Shown: one piece after another, positions 1 to 6,419 of the stretch | Layout of the letters: every line of letters begins with the position of its first letter | How positions within the stretch are numbered: the stretch's first letter is position 1 | NCBI GenBank assembly: GCA_025455245.1 | Contig: JALOMX010000062.1 | Coordinates: 1 to 8,923 of the forward strand | Direction of reading: 5' to 3' | DNA length: 8,923 nucleotides | DNA from: Chitinophagaceae bacterium | GTDB lineage: Bacteria > Bacteroidota > Bacteroidia > Chitinophagales > Chitinophagaceae | Position numbers and translations under genes: made by a program | The notes under the pieces: model-generated | Databases searched by the model: none | Seen by the model: the letters and a program-made list of their open reading frames with translations, nothing else | Told to the model about the DNA's origin: nothing

Positions 1-351
1 TCCGTATACCGGATTGCTGTGCAACAATACATCGCCGGGTTGCAGCAGCGCCATGATGGCAGTGGCTATGGCACTCATACCACTTTCGAAAGTGGCGCAT
101 GCTTCTGCCTTATCCCACAGGGTCAGCCTTTCTTCCAGTATTTGCATATCCGGGTTGTTCAACCGGCTGTATATCAGTCCGGGACCCTTGCTGGTTTTAT
201 CTTCCCTTTTGCCATAGGCAAGTTCAAAAAAGGCTTTGCCCTCTTCGGCACTATGGAATGCAAAGGTTGATGTTTGATAAATCGGGCATTTTACCGCGCC
301 TCCGTAGCTCATCATCAGGCTTTCCGGGGCGAGGTGATCTTTTTTGTTCAT
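1..351 (-). CDS. Cys/Met-metabolism PLP-dependent enzyme (cystathionine gamma-synthase / methionine gamma-lyase family), N-terminal part
   Basis: The first 117 codons are visible; the gene continues past the left edge. Reading from the ATG at 351, the protein shows PIYQTSTFAF (residues 23-32), YSRLNNP (61-67) and ESGMSAIATA (89-98). In this fold-type I family the Tyr and Arg of YSRxxNP and the Gly-Met of SGM(S/A)A hold the PLP phosphate; the Schiff-base lysine lies beyond the window. Family members catalyse gamma-elimination or replacement on methionine, homocysteine or cystathionine. The divergent Lrp/AsnC gene fits a methionine gamma-lyase type catabolic enzyme, as in the mdeA/mdeR pair of pseudomonads, but the visible part cannot separate lyase from synthase. 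From memory, close relatives carry a loop of roughly ten more residues between SLMMSYG and the A-x-K-x-P segment; here SYG runs straight into GAVKCP. The family call is firm, the exact reaction is not. Confidence 0.88.
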   Translation of the reverse strand, partial: MNKKDHLAPESLMMSYGGAVKCPIYQTSTFAFHSAEEGKAFFELAYGKREDKTSKGPGLIYSRLNNPDMQILEERLTLWDKAEACATFESGMSAIATAIMALLQPGDVLLHSNPVYG

Positions 352-392
352 TGTGCAATCGTTTAATACTACAAAGTTCCATAATATAAGCC

Positions 393-402
393 TAAAATTC
401 TA
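393..402. promoter_or_regulatory. Possible small operator dyad upstream of the PLP-enzyme gene
   Basis: TAAAATTCTA is an AT-rich dyad of 5-bp arms with one mismatched pair, 42 bp upstream of the start at 351. Lrp-type regulators bind degenerate AT-rich dyads of this general kind. The match is short and in AT-rich DNA, so it may be chance. Confidence 0.2.
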
Positions 403-420
403 TTAATGTCATTTAAAGTA

Positions 421-442
421 GATTATAAAACTAATTTTAATC
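421..442. promoter_or_regulatory. Candidate operator: imperfect 22-bp dyad between the divergent genes
   Basis: The two ends, GATTA and TAATC, are exact inverted repeats, and 7 of the outer 8 base pairs match. The dyad ends 9 bp before the -7-like box at 452-459, where the -33 region of the regulator's own promoter would sit. An Lrp/AsnC protein bound here could control its own gene and the divergent enzyme gene. This is inferred from position and symmetry only. Confidence 0.3.
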
Positions 443-451
443 AATATTTTA

Positions 452-459
452 TACTTTTG
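452..459 (+). promoter_or_regulatory. Candidate Bacteroidota -7 promoter element for the Lrp/AsnC gene
   Basis: TACTTTTG matches the Bacteroidota -7 consensus TAnnTTTG exactly and lies 46 bp before the ATG at 506. No clear TTTG -33 element is present at the usual 19-21 bp spacing. Confidence 0.45.
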
Positions 460-505
460 TTCTTTTTAGTGCGTTGCCTCCAGTGTAAAACCGAAAATTT
501 TTCTG

Positions 506-985
506 ATGGAAAATTTAATATTTGATACCACCGATATCCGGATTCTCCAATTGCTTCAGCATGATGCCCGATTGACAAATAAGGAAATAGCCGACAAAAC
601 CGGTAAATCGGTCACTCCGGTTTACGAGCGTATCAAACGCCTTGAGGCAGAAGGGGTAATTGAGGGCTACAAGGCACTATTAAATAAAGATAAAATTGGT
701 AGGGCATTGATTGCTTATACCAATGTGCAGCTAAAAGAACACAGCAAGCCCATGCTCAGGGATTTCGAAAAAGCCATTGTACAAATTGAAGAGGTAATGG
801 AATGCATGCACCTTACCGGCACATACGACTACCTGTTAAAGGTAGCTGTGGCCGACATTCATGCCTACCATGATTTTTTGACCAATAAACTTGCGGCCCT
901 GCCCAATATCGGTACCGTTCAAAGCGGGTTTGTCATGAATGAAGTGAAAAGAAGTTTGGCCTATCCCTTGTCTGCAGGAAAATAA
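506..985 (+). CDS. Lrp/AsnC family transcriptional regulator
   Basis: The product is 159 residues, the normal length for this family. Residues 5-60 form the AsnC-type winged helix-turn-helix: D10-x-x-I opens helix 1, LTNKEIADKTGKSVTPVYERIKRL (23-46) holds the helix-turn-helix, and EGVIEGY (49-55) begins the wing. Residues 65-150 form the RAM effector-binding and oligomerisation domain, with the usual GTYDYLLKV stretch (105-113) and the closing segment VQSGFVMNEVKRSLAYPL. Such proteins form dimers to octamers and respond to amino acids. The gene is divergent from the Cys/Met PLP-enzyme gene across 154 bp, so that enzyme is its likely target, with the gene's own promoter as a second target. The effector may be methionine or a related amino acid, but nothing in the sequence proves it. 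The ATG at 506 puts the helix-turn-helix at the expected distance from the N-terminus. Confidence 0.95.
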   Translation: MENLIFDTTDIRILQLLQHDARLTNKEIADKTGKSVTPVYERIKRLEAEGVIEGYKALLNKDKIGRALIAYTNVQLKEHSKPMLRDFEKAIVQIEEVMECMHLTGTYDYLLKVAVADIHAYHDFLTNKLAALPNIGTVQSGFVMNEVKRSLAYPLSAGK

Positions 986-987
986 AA

Positions 988-1014
988 ACGGGATGCCAGT
1001 TAATGGAATCCCGT
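988..1014 (-). terminator. Intrinsic terminator of recQ, also in position for the convergent Lrp/AsnC gene
   Basis: ACGGGAT plus CC pairs with GG plus ATCCCGT, with one G-A mismatch and a 7-nt loop. Read on the minus strand, the stem is followed directly by TTTTTATTTT, a proper U-tract for recQ, which ends at 1047. On the plus strand the hairpin begins 2 nt after the regulator's stop but lacks a good U-run, so it works best in the recQ direction. Confidence 0.75.
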
Positions 1015-1046
1015 GTTAGTAATTTATTAGGATAAAATATCAAGTG

Positions 1047-3389
1047 TTAGTTGCCATATACACTCAAAAACTTGATCCTCATAATCTTCAATTGTTCCCA
1101 GGTCAGCTTGAGGTCACTCAGTTCTTTCTGCGCTACTTCCAATGATGCGGTATCGCAGCCTTTAAAGTATTCAATTATGTCCTCCTGATCCAATTCGTCA
1201 ACCATATCATTTATGGCATAGTCAAGGTTCAGCTTGGTGCCACTCGCTGCAATGCTTTCCATTTCTTCAAGCAATTCATCAAGACGCATCTCCTTGTTTT
1301 TGGCAATGGTTTCAAGGGGTATGCGCTTATCAATATTTTGAATAATGTATATCTTATTGCTGCTTTTGTTTGCAATGGTTTTCATTACAAACTCTTCAGG
1401 TTTTTCTATTTCATTTTCCTCAACATATTTTGCAATCAGTTCAACAAAAGGTTTTCCGAATTTAATGGTTTTTCCCTTGCTTACCCCTGCACATTTCTCC
1501 AGTTCTTCCATGGTGGTAGGATACATGGTGGCCATGTCCTGAAGGCTGTTTTCGAGGAAAATTACAAATGGAGGTAAACCGCGCTTTTTGGCTTCGCGCT
1601 GACGCAGTTCCTTCAGCATTTCAAAAAGCCTTTCATCTGCTGCGGCATTGCTACCGGCACCATCCGTTTCGTATTCGCCATCATCTTCGTTGGCATCTTC
1701 AAACCGGTTGTTCATGGCTATCTGGAACGAAGTTGGCTTTTTGAACCATGCTTTGCCTTTTTCGGTAAACTTCAGCAGACCGTATTCTTCAATATCCTTC
1801 CTCAACAAAGTATCAAGCAACATTGCCCTGATGAGGCTATTCCAGTAATGATTATCCTTATCCTTACCAATACCAAATTCAGGCAATACATTATGCCGGA
1901 ACATGGCAACCTGTGGTATAGGATTACCCATTAAAATATTGATGGTATAATCAATGTTGAAATGTTCGCCAAGTGCTTTTACCACCTTCATAACCTTGAT
2001 GGCATCATCCATAGCTTCCATCTTGGGTTTAGGGGTACAGTTGTCGCAACCGCCGGTTCCCTTGCACAAATTGGTATTCCATTCTTCACCAAAATAATGC
2101 AGCAGGATTTTCCTGCGGCATACACTGCTTTCAGCAAAGGCCACGGTTTCGTTGATGAGCTGTGCGCCTACTTCACGCTCGCTCAGCGGTTTGTCGCGCA
2201 TCAGGTGTTCAAGTTTGGCCACATCGGCATGACTATAGTACAAAAGGCATTTTCCCTCAAGCCCATCCCTGCCTGCCCGGCCGGTTTCCTGATAGTAGTT
2301 TTCAATACTTTTCGGGATGTTGAAGTGAATTACAAACCGAATATCCGGCTTGTCAATGCCCATTCCAAAAGCAATGGTTGCTACTATTACCTGAACCTCT
2401 TCGTTCAGAAACTGATCCTGCCTGTCTGCGCGGAGTTTAGCTTCGAGGCCCGCATGGTAAGCAACTGCTTTAATATTATTTGCCCGCAGTACTTCTGCCA
2501 GTTCTTCTGTTGTCTTTCTGTTCAGGGTATATATAATTCCGCTTTTTCCCCTGTTTTGAGAAATAAAGCGGACCATACTTTTGATAGTTTGTTCCTTTTT
2601 GACCTTTGGAATGACCTCGTAATATAGATTCTGCCGGTTGAATGAACTGATATAAATGTTGGGATCCCGAAGGCCAAGGTTTTTTACGATATCGCTCTGA
2701 ACCTTTGGCGTAGCGGTGGCAGTTAGGGCAATAACGGGAATCTTCTCATTAATTTTATCCATCATTTCCCTTAACCTCCGGTATTCAGGCCTGAAATCGT
2801 GGCCCCATTCCGAAATACAGTGTGCTTCATCCACCGCAAAGAAGGAAATATTCAGGTCGCTGAAAAAATCAAGGTTATCCTGTTTGGTAAGGGTTTCGGG
2901 GGCAACATACAACAATTTGGTTTTGCCACTCTGAAGGTCATCTTTAACAACCTTTTGCTGCGACTTGTTGAGGGTACTGTTTAGAAAGTGTGCTATATCG
3001 TCATCGCTGCTATAGCCTCTTACAAGGTCTACCTGATTTTTCATCAATGCAATCAGGGGGCTTACTACAATGGCCACCCCTTCGCATATCAGTCCGGGAA
3101 GCTGATAGCAAAGGCTTTTGCCGCCACCGGTGGGCATTATCACAAAAGTGTCCTTTCCCGACAGCAGGCTTTGAATAGCTTCAAGTTGCAATCCTTTAAA
3201 ATTGCTGAATCCAAAATAGTCATTCAGACTACTTGTGAGCTGCTCCACTGAAAATGAAGATTCGGGATGTCCGTTCTTATTTTTACCTATTGTTTTTTTT
3301 GCAGATTTAATAACTGTCTCTTCCACTTCAGGTTTTGTCGTAGATTTTTTCTTGCTTGCCGTTTTTTCGGCCGTTGATGTTCTTGCCAT
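1047..3389 (-). CDS. recQ: ATP-dependent DNA helicase RecQ
   Basis: This is a 3'-5' superfamily 2 helicase used in recombinational repair and replication-fork restart. Numbered from the ATG at 3389 (780 residues): a Lys/Ser/Thr-rich tail (1-45), Walker A TGGGKS (87-92), the DEAH box with the RecQ loop AVDEAHCISEWGHDFRPEY (185-203), TATAT (223-227), and motif VI QETGRAGRDG (367-376) with its arginine finger. Four zinc cysteines follow at 424, 442, 448 and 451, then a winged-helix region (about 455-560), a short acidic linker (about 563-580), an HRDC domain (about 586-660) and a C-terminal helical extension (about 677-780). The extension resembles the HTH_40-type tail seen on Bacteroidota RecQ and makes the protein longer than the 610-residue E. 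coli RecQ. An in-frame GTG at 3413 would add 8 residues; the ATG is preferred because the MARTSTAEK start is the more natural one. All catalytic motifs are intact. Confidence 0.97.
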   Translation of the reverse strand: MARTSTAEKTASKKKSTTKPEVEETVIKSAKKTIGKNKNGHPESSFSVEQLTSSLNDYFGFSNFKGLQLEAIQSLLSGKDTFVIMPTGGGKSLCYQLPGLICEGVAIVVSPLIALMKNQVDLVRGYSSDDDIAHFLNSTLNKSQQKVVKDDLQSGKTKLLYVAPETLTKQDNLDFFSDLNISFFAVDEAHCISEWGHDFRPEYRRLREMMDKINEKIPVIALTATATPKVQSDIVKNLGLRDPNIYISSFNRQNLYYEVIPKVKKEQTIKSMVRFISQNRGKSGIIYTLNRKTTEELAEVLRANNIKAVAYHAGLEAKLRADRQDQFLNEEVQVIVATIAFGMGIDKPDIRFVIHFNIPKSIENYYQETGRAGRDGLEGKCLLYYSHADVAKLEHLMRDKPLSEREVGAQLINETVAFAESSVCRRKILLHYFGEEWNTNLCKGTGGCDNCTPKPKMEAMDDAIKVMKVVKALGEHFNIDYTINILMGNPIPQVAMFRHNVLPEFGIGKDKDNHYWNSLIRAMLLDTLLRKDIEEYGLLKFTEKGKAWFKKPTSFQIAMNNRFEDANEDDGEYETDGAGSNAAADERLFEMLKELRQREAKKRGLPPFVIFLENSLQDMATMYPTTMEELEKCAGVSKGKTIKFGKPFVELIAKYVEENEIEKPEEFVMKTIANKSSNKIYIIQNIDKRIPLETIAKNKEMRLDELLEEMESIAASGTKLNLDYAINDMVDELDQEDIIEYFKGCDTASLEVAQKELSDLKLTWEQLKIMRIKFLSVYGN

Positions 3390-3484
3390 ATTACAACCAT
3401 TAACCCGCCCCACGATTGAGGAGGGACAATAAAGTAAACGAATTATTGTGATTTTATCAGGTTTTTTTTGGATTTATTTCTTCC

Positions 3485-3540
3485 AATAAAAACCCTTCAG
3501 AAATTACCCCATCTGTCTTGATAGACAGACCCTTTTTATT
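3485..3540. repeat. Nested inverted repeat in the recQ-kdsD divergent intergenic region
   Basis: The inner element at 3512-3529 is TCTGTCT, a TGAT loop and AGACAGA, a perfect 7-bp stem. It is enclosed by AATAAAAA (3485-3492) and TTTTTATT (3533-3540), a perfect 8-bp outer arm. It lies about 100 bp upstream of both divergent start codons, so it is not an end-of-gene terminator. It may be an operator or a structured 5' leader. The rest of the 255-bp gap holds no gene that I can see. Confidence 0.55.
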
Positions 3541-3631
3541 AAAGGATGGCGAAGTTACGATAATCGGATTTTAATTATGATTATATTTTGGGAGTGAATT
3601 TGTTAAAAAAGTCATGCTGATCCAATACTAT

Positions 3632-3639
3632 TATTTTTG
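3632..3639 (+). promoter_or_regulatory. Candidate -7 promoter element of kdsD, very close to the start codon
   Basis: TATTTTTG fits TAnnTTTG exactly and is followed by CAAAT and the ATG at 3645. A transcript from it would start at or next to the start codon and be leaderless or nearly so. The nearest upstream TTTG (3599-3602) is 29 bp away, longer than the usual 19-21 bp spacer. Confidence 0.45.
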
Positions 3640-3644
3640 CAAAT

Positions 3645-4610
3645 ATGAGTGAACAGAATATTTTATCCACTGCATTGAAAACCATACAATTAGAATCGGA
3701 AAGTATTGCCGGGCTGGCTAATTTTATCGACGATTCGTTTGTAAAAGCTGTTCAGTTGATTCACCAATCGGGAGGTAGGGTAGTAGTAAGCGGTATCGGC
3801 AAGAGTGCCATTATAGCACAAAAAATAGTTGCAACCTTTAACAGTACCGGCACCCCCGGGCTGTATATGCATGCCGCCGATGCCATTCATGGAGACCTTG
3901 GAATGATCCAACCAAACGATGTGGTGATGGTAATCAGTAAAAGCGGCGGAAGTCCGGAAATTAAGGTTCTGGTGCCCTTTATCAGGCGATTTGGAAATAC
4001 CCTTATTGGTATGGTGGGCAATACGGAAAGTTACCTTGCAAGGCAGGCGGATATTGTGTTAAATACATCTGTGTCGCAGGAAGCTTGCCCTAATAACCTG
4101 GCGCCAACAAGCAGCACCACGGCCCAAATGGTGATGGGTGATGCCCTTGCCGTTTGTTTGATGAAACTCAAAGGATTTACGGGTGAAGACTTTGCAAAAT
4201 ACCACCCGGGTGGAACCTTGGGTAAAAAATTGTTTATGCGCGTGAGCGACCTCATAGAAGAGAATCCCGTACCACAGGTATCGCCCGAAACCCCTTTGCC
4301 TGAGACCGTTATTGAAATGACAGCCAAACTACTTGGAGCCACAGCGGTTGTAAATCCCGATGGAAGTTTATTTGGTATCATAACCGATGGCGATTTGCGC
4401 CGGATGCTTGCCGGAAAAAGGCCAATAACCGGGTTAAAAGCCATGGATATATGTACCCGGAAACCGAAACAAATAGCGCCTGATGAACTTGCAGTGGTGG
4501 CACTCGATAAACTAAAAGCGTTTGATATTACCCATCTCGTAGTTACGGAAAATGAGCAATATCTGGGCATTTTACATATTCACAACCTGGTAAAGGAAGG
4601 GCTGATCTAA
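3645..4610 (+). CDS. kdsD: D-arabinose-5-phosphate isomerase (KpsF/GutQ family)
   Basis: The enzyme interconverts ribulose-5-phosphate and arabinose-5-phosphate, the first step toward Kdo for LPS, in the cytoplasm. At 321 residues it has the full family layout: a SIS sugar-phosphate isomerase domain (about 35-175) and two CBS domains (about 203-260 and 268-321). Conserved pieces are SGIGKSA (49-55), HGDLG (82-86), SKSGGSPE (98-105), SQEACPNNLAPTSST (144-158) and KYHPGGTLGK (185-194). K53, E105, E146 and H187 line up at a constant offset of six with the active-site K59, E111, E152 and H193 known for E. coli KdsD, so it should be active. It is followed 75 bp downstream by a GDP-mannose-forming gene, a surface-glycan context. 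A GutQ-like paralogue function cannot be excluded from sequence, but no sugar-alcohol operon surrounds it. Confidence 0.94.
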   Translation: MSEQNILSTALKTIQLESESIAGLANFIDDSFVKAVQLIHQSGGRVVVSGIGKSAIIAQKIVATFNSTGTPGLYMHAADAIHGDLGMIQPNDVVMVISKSGGSPEIKVLVPFIRRFGNTLIGMVGNTESYLARQADIVLNTSVSQEACPNNLAPTSSTTAQMVMGDALAVCLMKLKGFTGEDFAKYHPGGTLGKKLFMRVSDLIEENPVPQVSPETPLPETVIEMTAKLLGATAVVNPDGSLFGIITDGDLRRMLAGKRPITGLKAMDICTRKPKQIAPDELAVVALDKLKAFDITHLVVTENEQYLGILHIHNLVKEGLI

Positions 4611-4646
4611 TTTAGTATTTAACCTGATGATTGCACAGAACCCCCT

Positions 4647-4654
4647 TACATTTG
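4647..4654 (+). promoter_or_regulatory. Candidate -7 promoter element of the mannose-1-phosphate guanylyltransferase gene
   Basis: TACATTTG fits TAnnTTTG exactly and lies 31 bp before the ATG at 4686, inside the 75-bp gap after kdsD. It would let this gene be transcribed separately from kdsD. No clear -33 TTTG is visible at the normal spacing. Confidence 0.45.
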
Positions 4655-4685
4655 CAAACTTTTATTGAACGATCTGCAACATTTC

Positions 4686-5768
4686 ATGCAAAAAAATCAT
4701 TACGTCGCTATAATGGCAGGGGGTGTAGGAAGCAGGTTTTGGCCTGTTAGCAGGGCTGTGCTTCCCAAACAATTCCTCGATATCCTCAATACCGGCGAAT
4801 CCCTTTTGCAGTCCACTTATAACAGGTTTGTAAAGTTTATACCGCCCCAAAACATTTTTGTTATTACCACAGGCGAATATGTATCGCTCGTTGAACAGCA
4901 CCTTCCGGCGTTAAATCCTGCCAATATCCTGAGTGAACCAAGCAGGAAAAATACGGCGCCTTGTATTGCCTATATGGCATTTAAGCTTGCGGTCCGTAAC
5001 CCGGACGCTTCGTTTATTGTGGCCCCTGCCGACCATCTGATCATGGATGAACCGGCATTTGAAGCCGCCTGTAAAAAAGCCCTTCATTTTGTTCAAACCA
5101 ATTCCTGTCTGGTAACGCTTGGTATTCAGCCTACCTATCCGAATACAGGCTATGGTTATATTCAGTATAATCATGAAGAGGTCGGGGAAGGTATTTTTAA
5201 GGTAAAAACCTTTACCGAAAAGCCAAACCTCGAACTGGCCAAAGTATTCCTGGCGAGCGGTGATTTTCTGTGGAATTCAGGGATTTTTATTTGGAAGGTA
5301 AAAGATATTTTGGAAGCTTTTGAAGCATTCATGCCCGAAATGTATGAGCTTTTCTATGGGGAAAAGGAAAAAATGGATACCATAGAAGAAGAAGCAGCCC
5401 TTTCCTTTATTTACCCGCAGTGCAGTAATATTTCCATTGATTACGGTATTATGGAAAAGGCATCCAATGTTAAAATTATTCCTTCTTCATTTGGTTGGAG
5501 TGATCTTGGCACCTGGAATGCGGCCTATGAAAATATGGAGAAAGACTATCTTGGTAACGCCGTACACGGTGATAACACTATGGTCATAGATGCTACCCGT
5601 AACATCGTACACGTTCCGCACGACAAGCTCGTAGTTTTACAGGGCCTTGACGATTTTGTAATAGTGGATACCAAAGACATTCTTTTAATCTGTAAAAAGG
5701 AGAAAGAGCAGGAAATAAAGGATTATATGGCTGAAGTAAAAAGGAATAAGGGCGATAAATTCCTGTAA
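4686..5768 (+). CDS. manC: Mannose-1-phosphate guanylyltransferase (GDP-mannose pyrophosphorylase)
   Basis: The enzyme makes GDP-mannose and pyrophosphate from GTP and mannose-1-phosphate, the precursor of mannose and fucose residues in O-antigen and exopolysaccharide. The 360-residue protein is a single nucleotidyltransferase domain with a short beta tail and no fused phosphomannose isomerase domain, unlike bifunctional ManC/AlgA (about 470-480 residues). Visible motifs are the pyrophosphorylase signature AGGVGSRFWP with PKQF (11-30), APADHLI (113-119), GYGYIQ (155-160), FTEKP (176-180), WNSGIFIW (196-203), SIDYGIMEK (250-258) and GWSDLGTW (270-277). An in-frame TTG at 4665 would add seven residues, but the ATG at 4686 places the MQKNHYVAIMAGG start as in relatives. 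It probably works with kdsD as a sugar-nucleotide supply pair. The manC symbol reflects function; no biosynthesis cluster surrounds it. Confidence 0.93.
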   Translation: MQKNHYVAIMAGGVGSRFWPVSRAVLPKQFLDILNTGESLLQSTYNRFVKFIPPQNIFVITTGEYVSLVEQHLPALNPANILSEPSRKNTAPCIAYMAFKLAVRNPDASFIVAPADHLIMDEPAFEAACKKALHFVQTNSCLVTLGIQPTYPNTGYGYIQYNHEEVGEGIFKVKTFTEKPNLELAKVFLASGDFLWNSGIFIWKVKDILEAFEAFMPEMYELFYGEKEKMDTIEEEAALSFIYPQCSNISIDYGIMEKASNVKIIPSSFGWSDLGTWNAAYENMEKDYLGNAVHGDNTMVIDATRNIVHVPHDKLVVLQGLDDFVIVDTKDILLICKKEKEQEIKDYMAEVKRNKGDKFL

Positions 5769-5782
5769 TGATTTATATGAAA

Positions 5783-5796
5783 ACAATGAAAATTGT
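5783..5796. other. Weak hairpin in the 104-bp gap after manC
   Basis: ACAAT, a GAAA tetraloop and ATTGT form a 5-bp stem beginning 14 nt after the manC stop, followed 9 nt later by a short T-run (5806-5810). It is AT-only except for one pair, so it could be a poor terminator or chance. The rest of the gap to 5872 is AT-rich, and I see no clear TAnnTTTG box in it. Confidence 0.25.
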
Positions 5797-5872
5797 CAAT
5801 TATAGTTTTTATAACAAAATAATATATGACTTTAGCTTCCACAATTAATCTATAAATCAAATTCCGGCGATT

Positions 5873-6391
5873 ATGAAAAAACTACTCATCCTCACTGTAT
5901 TTATAATGGTTGGCACCCTTACCGGATTTGGCCAGCGGTACGCCATTATAGACACCCGGTACATTCTTGACAAGATGCCTGAATATAAACTGGCACAAGC
6001 CCAAATTGACCAAACAGCCAACAATTGGCAAAAGGAGATTGATGGTATGCAGGCAGAACTCGATAAAATGTATCGTGATTTTGAGACTGAAAAAATAATG
6101 CTGACTCCTGATCTGAAAAAAAAGCGTGAAGATGAACTCTTCAATAAAGAAAAGGCTGTTCGAGACCTTCAGCGTAAACGATTTGGATTTGAAGGCGATC
6201 TGTTTGCTGAAAGGCAAAAATTAATCAAACCAATACAGGATAAGGTGTATACAGCCATTCAAAGGCTTGCTGTTGCCCGTTCTTATGACTTTATTTTGGA
6301 TAAAAGTGAAGGGGTAACTGTTATATTTGCCGACCCAAAATTGGATAAAAGCGAAGATGTACTTCGTGAATTAGGTGTAAAACCCAATTAA
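5873..6391 (+). CDS. OmpH/Skp-family periplasmic chaperone, first of a tandem pair
   Basis: This 172-residue protein begins with a Sec signal peptide (1-20, MKKLLILTVFIMVGTLTGFG) and a mature start near QRYAIIDTRYIL. That matches the opening of the OmpH/Skp family, where a short beta strand and the ILDKMPEY segment precede the helices. Residues 40-130 are charged and heptad-like (AQAQIDQTANNWQKEIDGMQ, then a KKKRED/RDLQRKR stretch), consistent with the long antiparallel coiled-coil tentacles of Skp. The C-terminal part, YDFILDKSEGVTVIFADPKLDKSEDVLRELG, returns to the trimerisation body. Skp trimers cage unfolded outer-membrane proteins in the periplasm before BAM-mediated insertion. It is followed after 28 bp by a paralogue and probably co-transcribed with it. 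Bacteroidota often carry two such genes beside bamA; no bamA is in this window. Confidence 0.9.
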   Translation: MKKLLILTVFIMVGTLTGFGQRYAIIDTRYILDKMPEYKLAQAQIDQTANNWQKEIDGMQAELDKMYRDFETEKIMLTPDLKKKREDELFNKEKAVRDLQRKRFGFEGDLFAERQKLIKPIQDKVYTAIQRLAVARSYDFILDKSEGVTVIFADPKLDKSEDVLRELGVKPN

Positions 6392-6419
6392 AAATAAAAA
6401 AAGAAAACAATAAACTACA

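Noticed and set aside
1012..1050. Repeat of GTGTTAGT at 1013-1020 and 1044-1051
   Set aside because: Eight bases in AT-rich DNA with no symmetry or third copy; treated as coincidence.
1962..2627. 221-residue open frame on the plus strand inside recQ
   Set aside because: It lies wholly antisense to the well-conserved RecQ helicase core, and its translation is Cys/Phe-rich with no recognisable domain.
171..3100. 14-nt identical stretch ATATCAGTCCGGGA at about 171 and 3087
   Set aside because: Both copies encode Pro-Gly-Leu-Ile in unrelated minus-strand genes; shared codon choice and chance are enough to explain a 14-mer in 9 kb.
3389..3413. GTG start at 3413 for recQ
   Set aside because: It would add eight residues (MGRVNGCN) with no family resemblance; the ATG at 3389 gives a more natural N-terminus.
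3558..3566. Short palindrome CGATAATCG upstream of kdsD
   Set aside because: Only 4-bp arms around a single base; too short to separate from chance.
4031..4570. 179-residue open frame antisense to kdsD
   Set aside because: The plus strand encodes an intact KdsD with all four active-site residues; the antisense product is Ser-rich and patternless, typical of a shadow frame.
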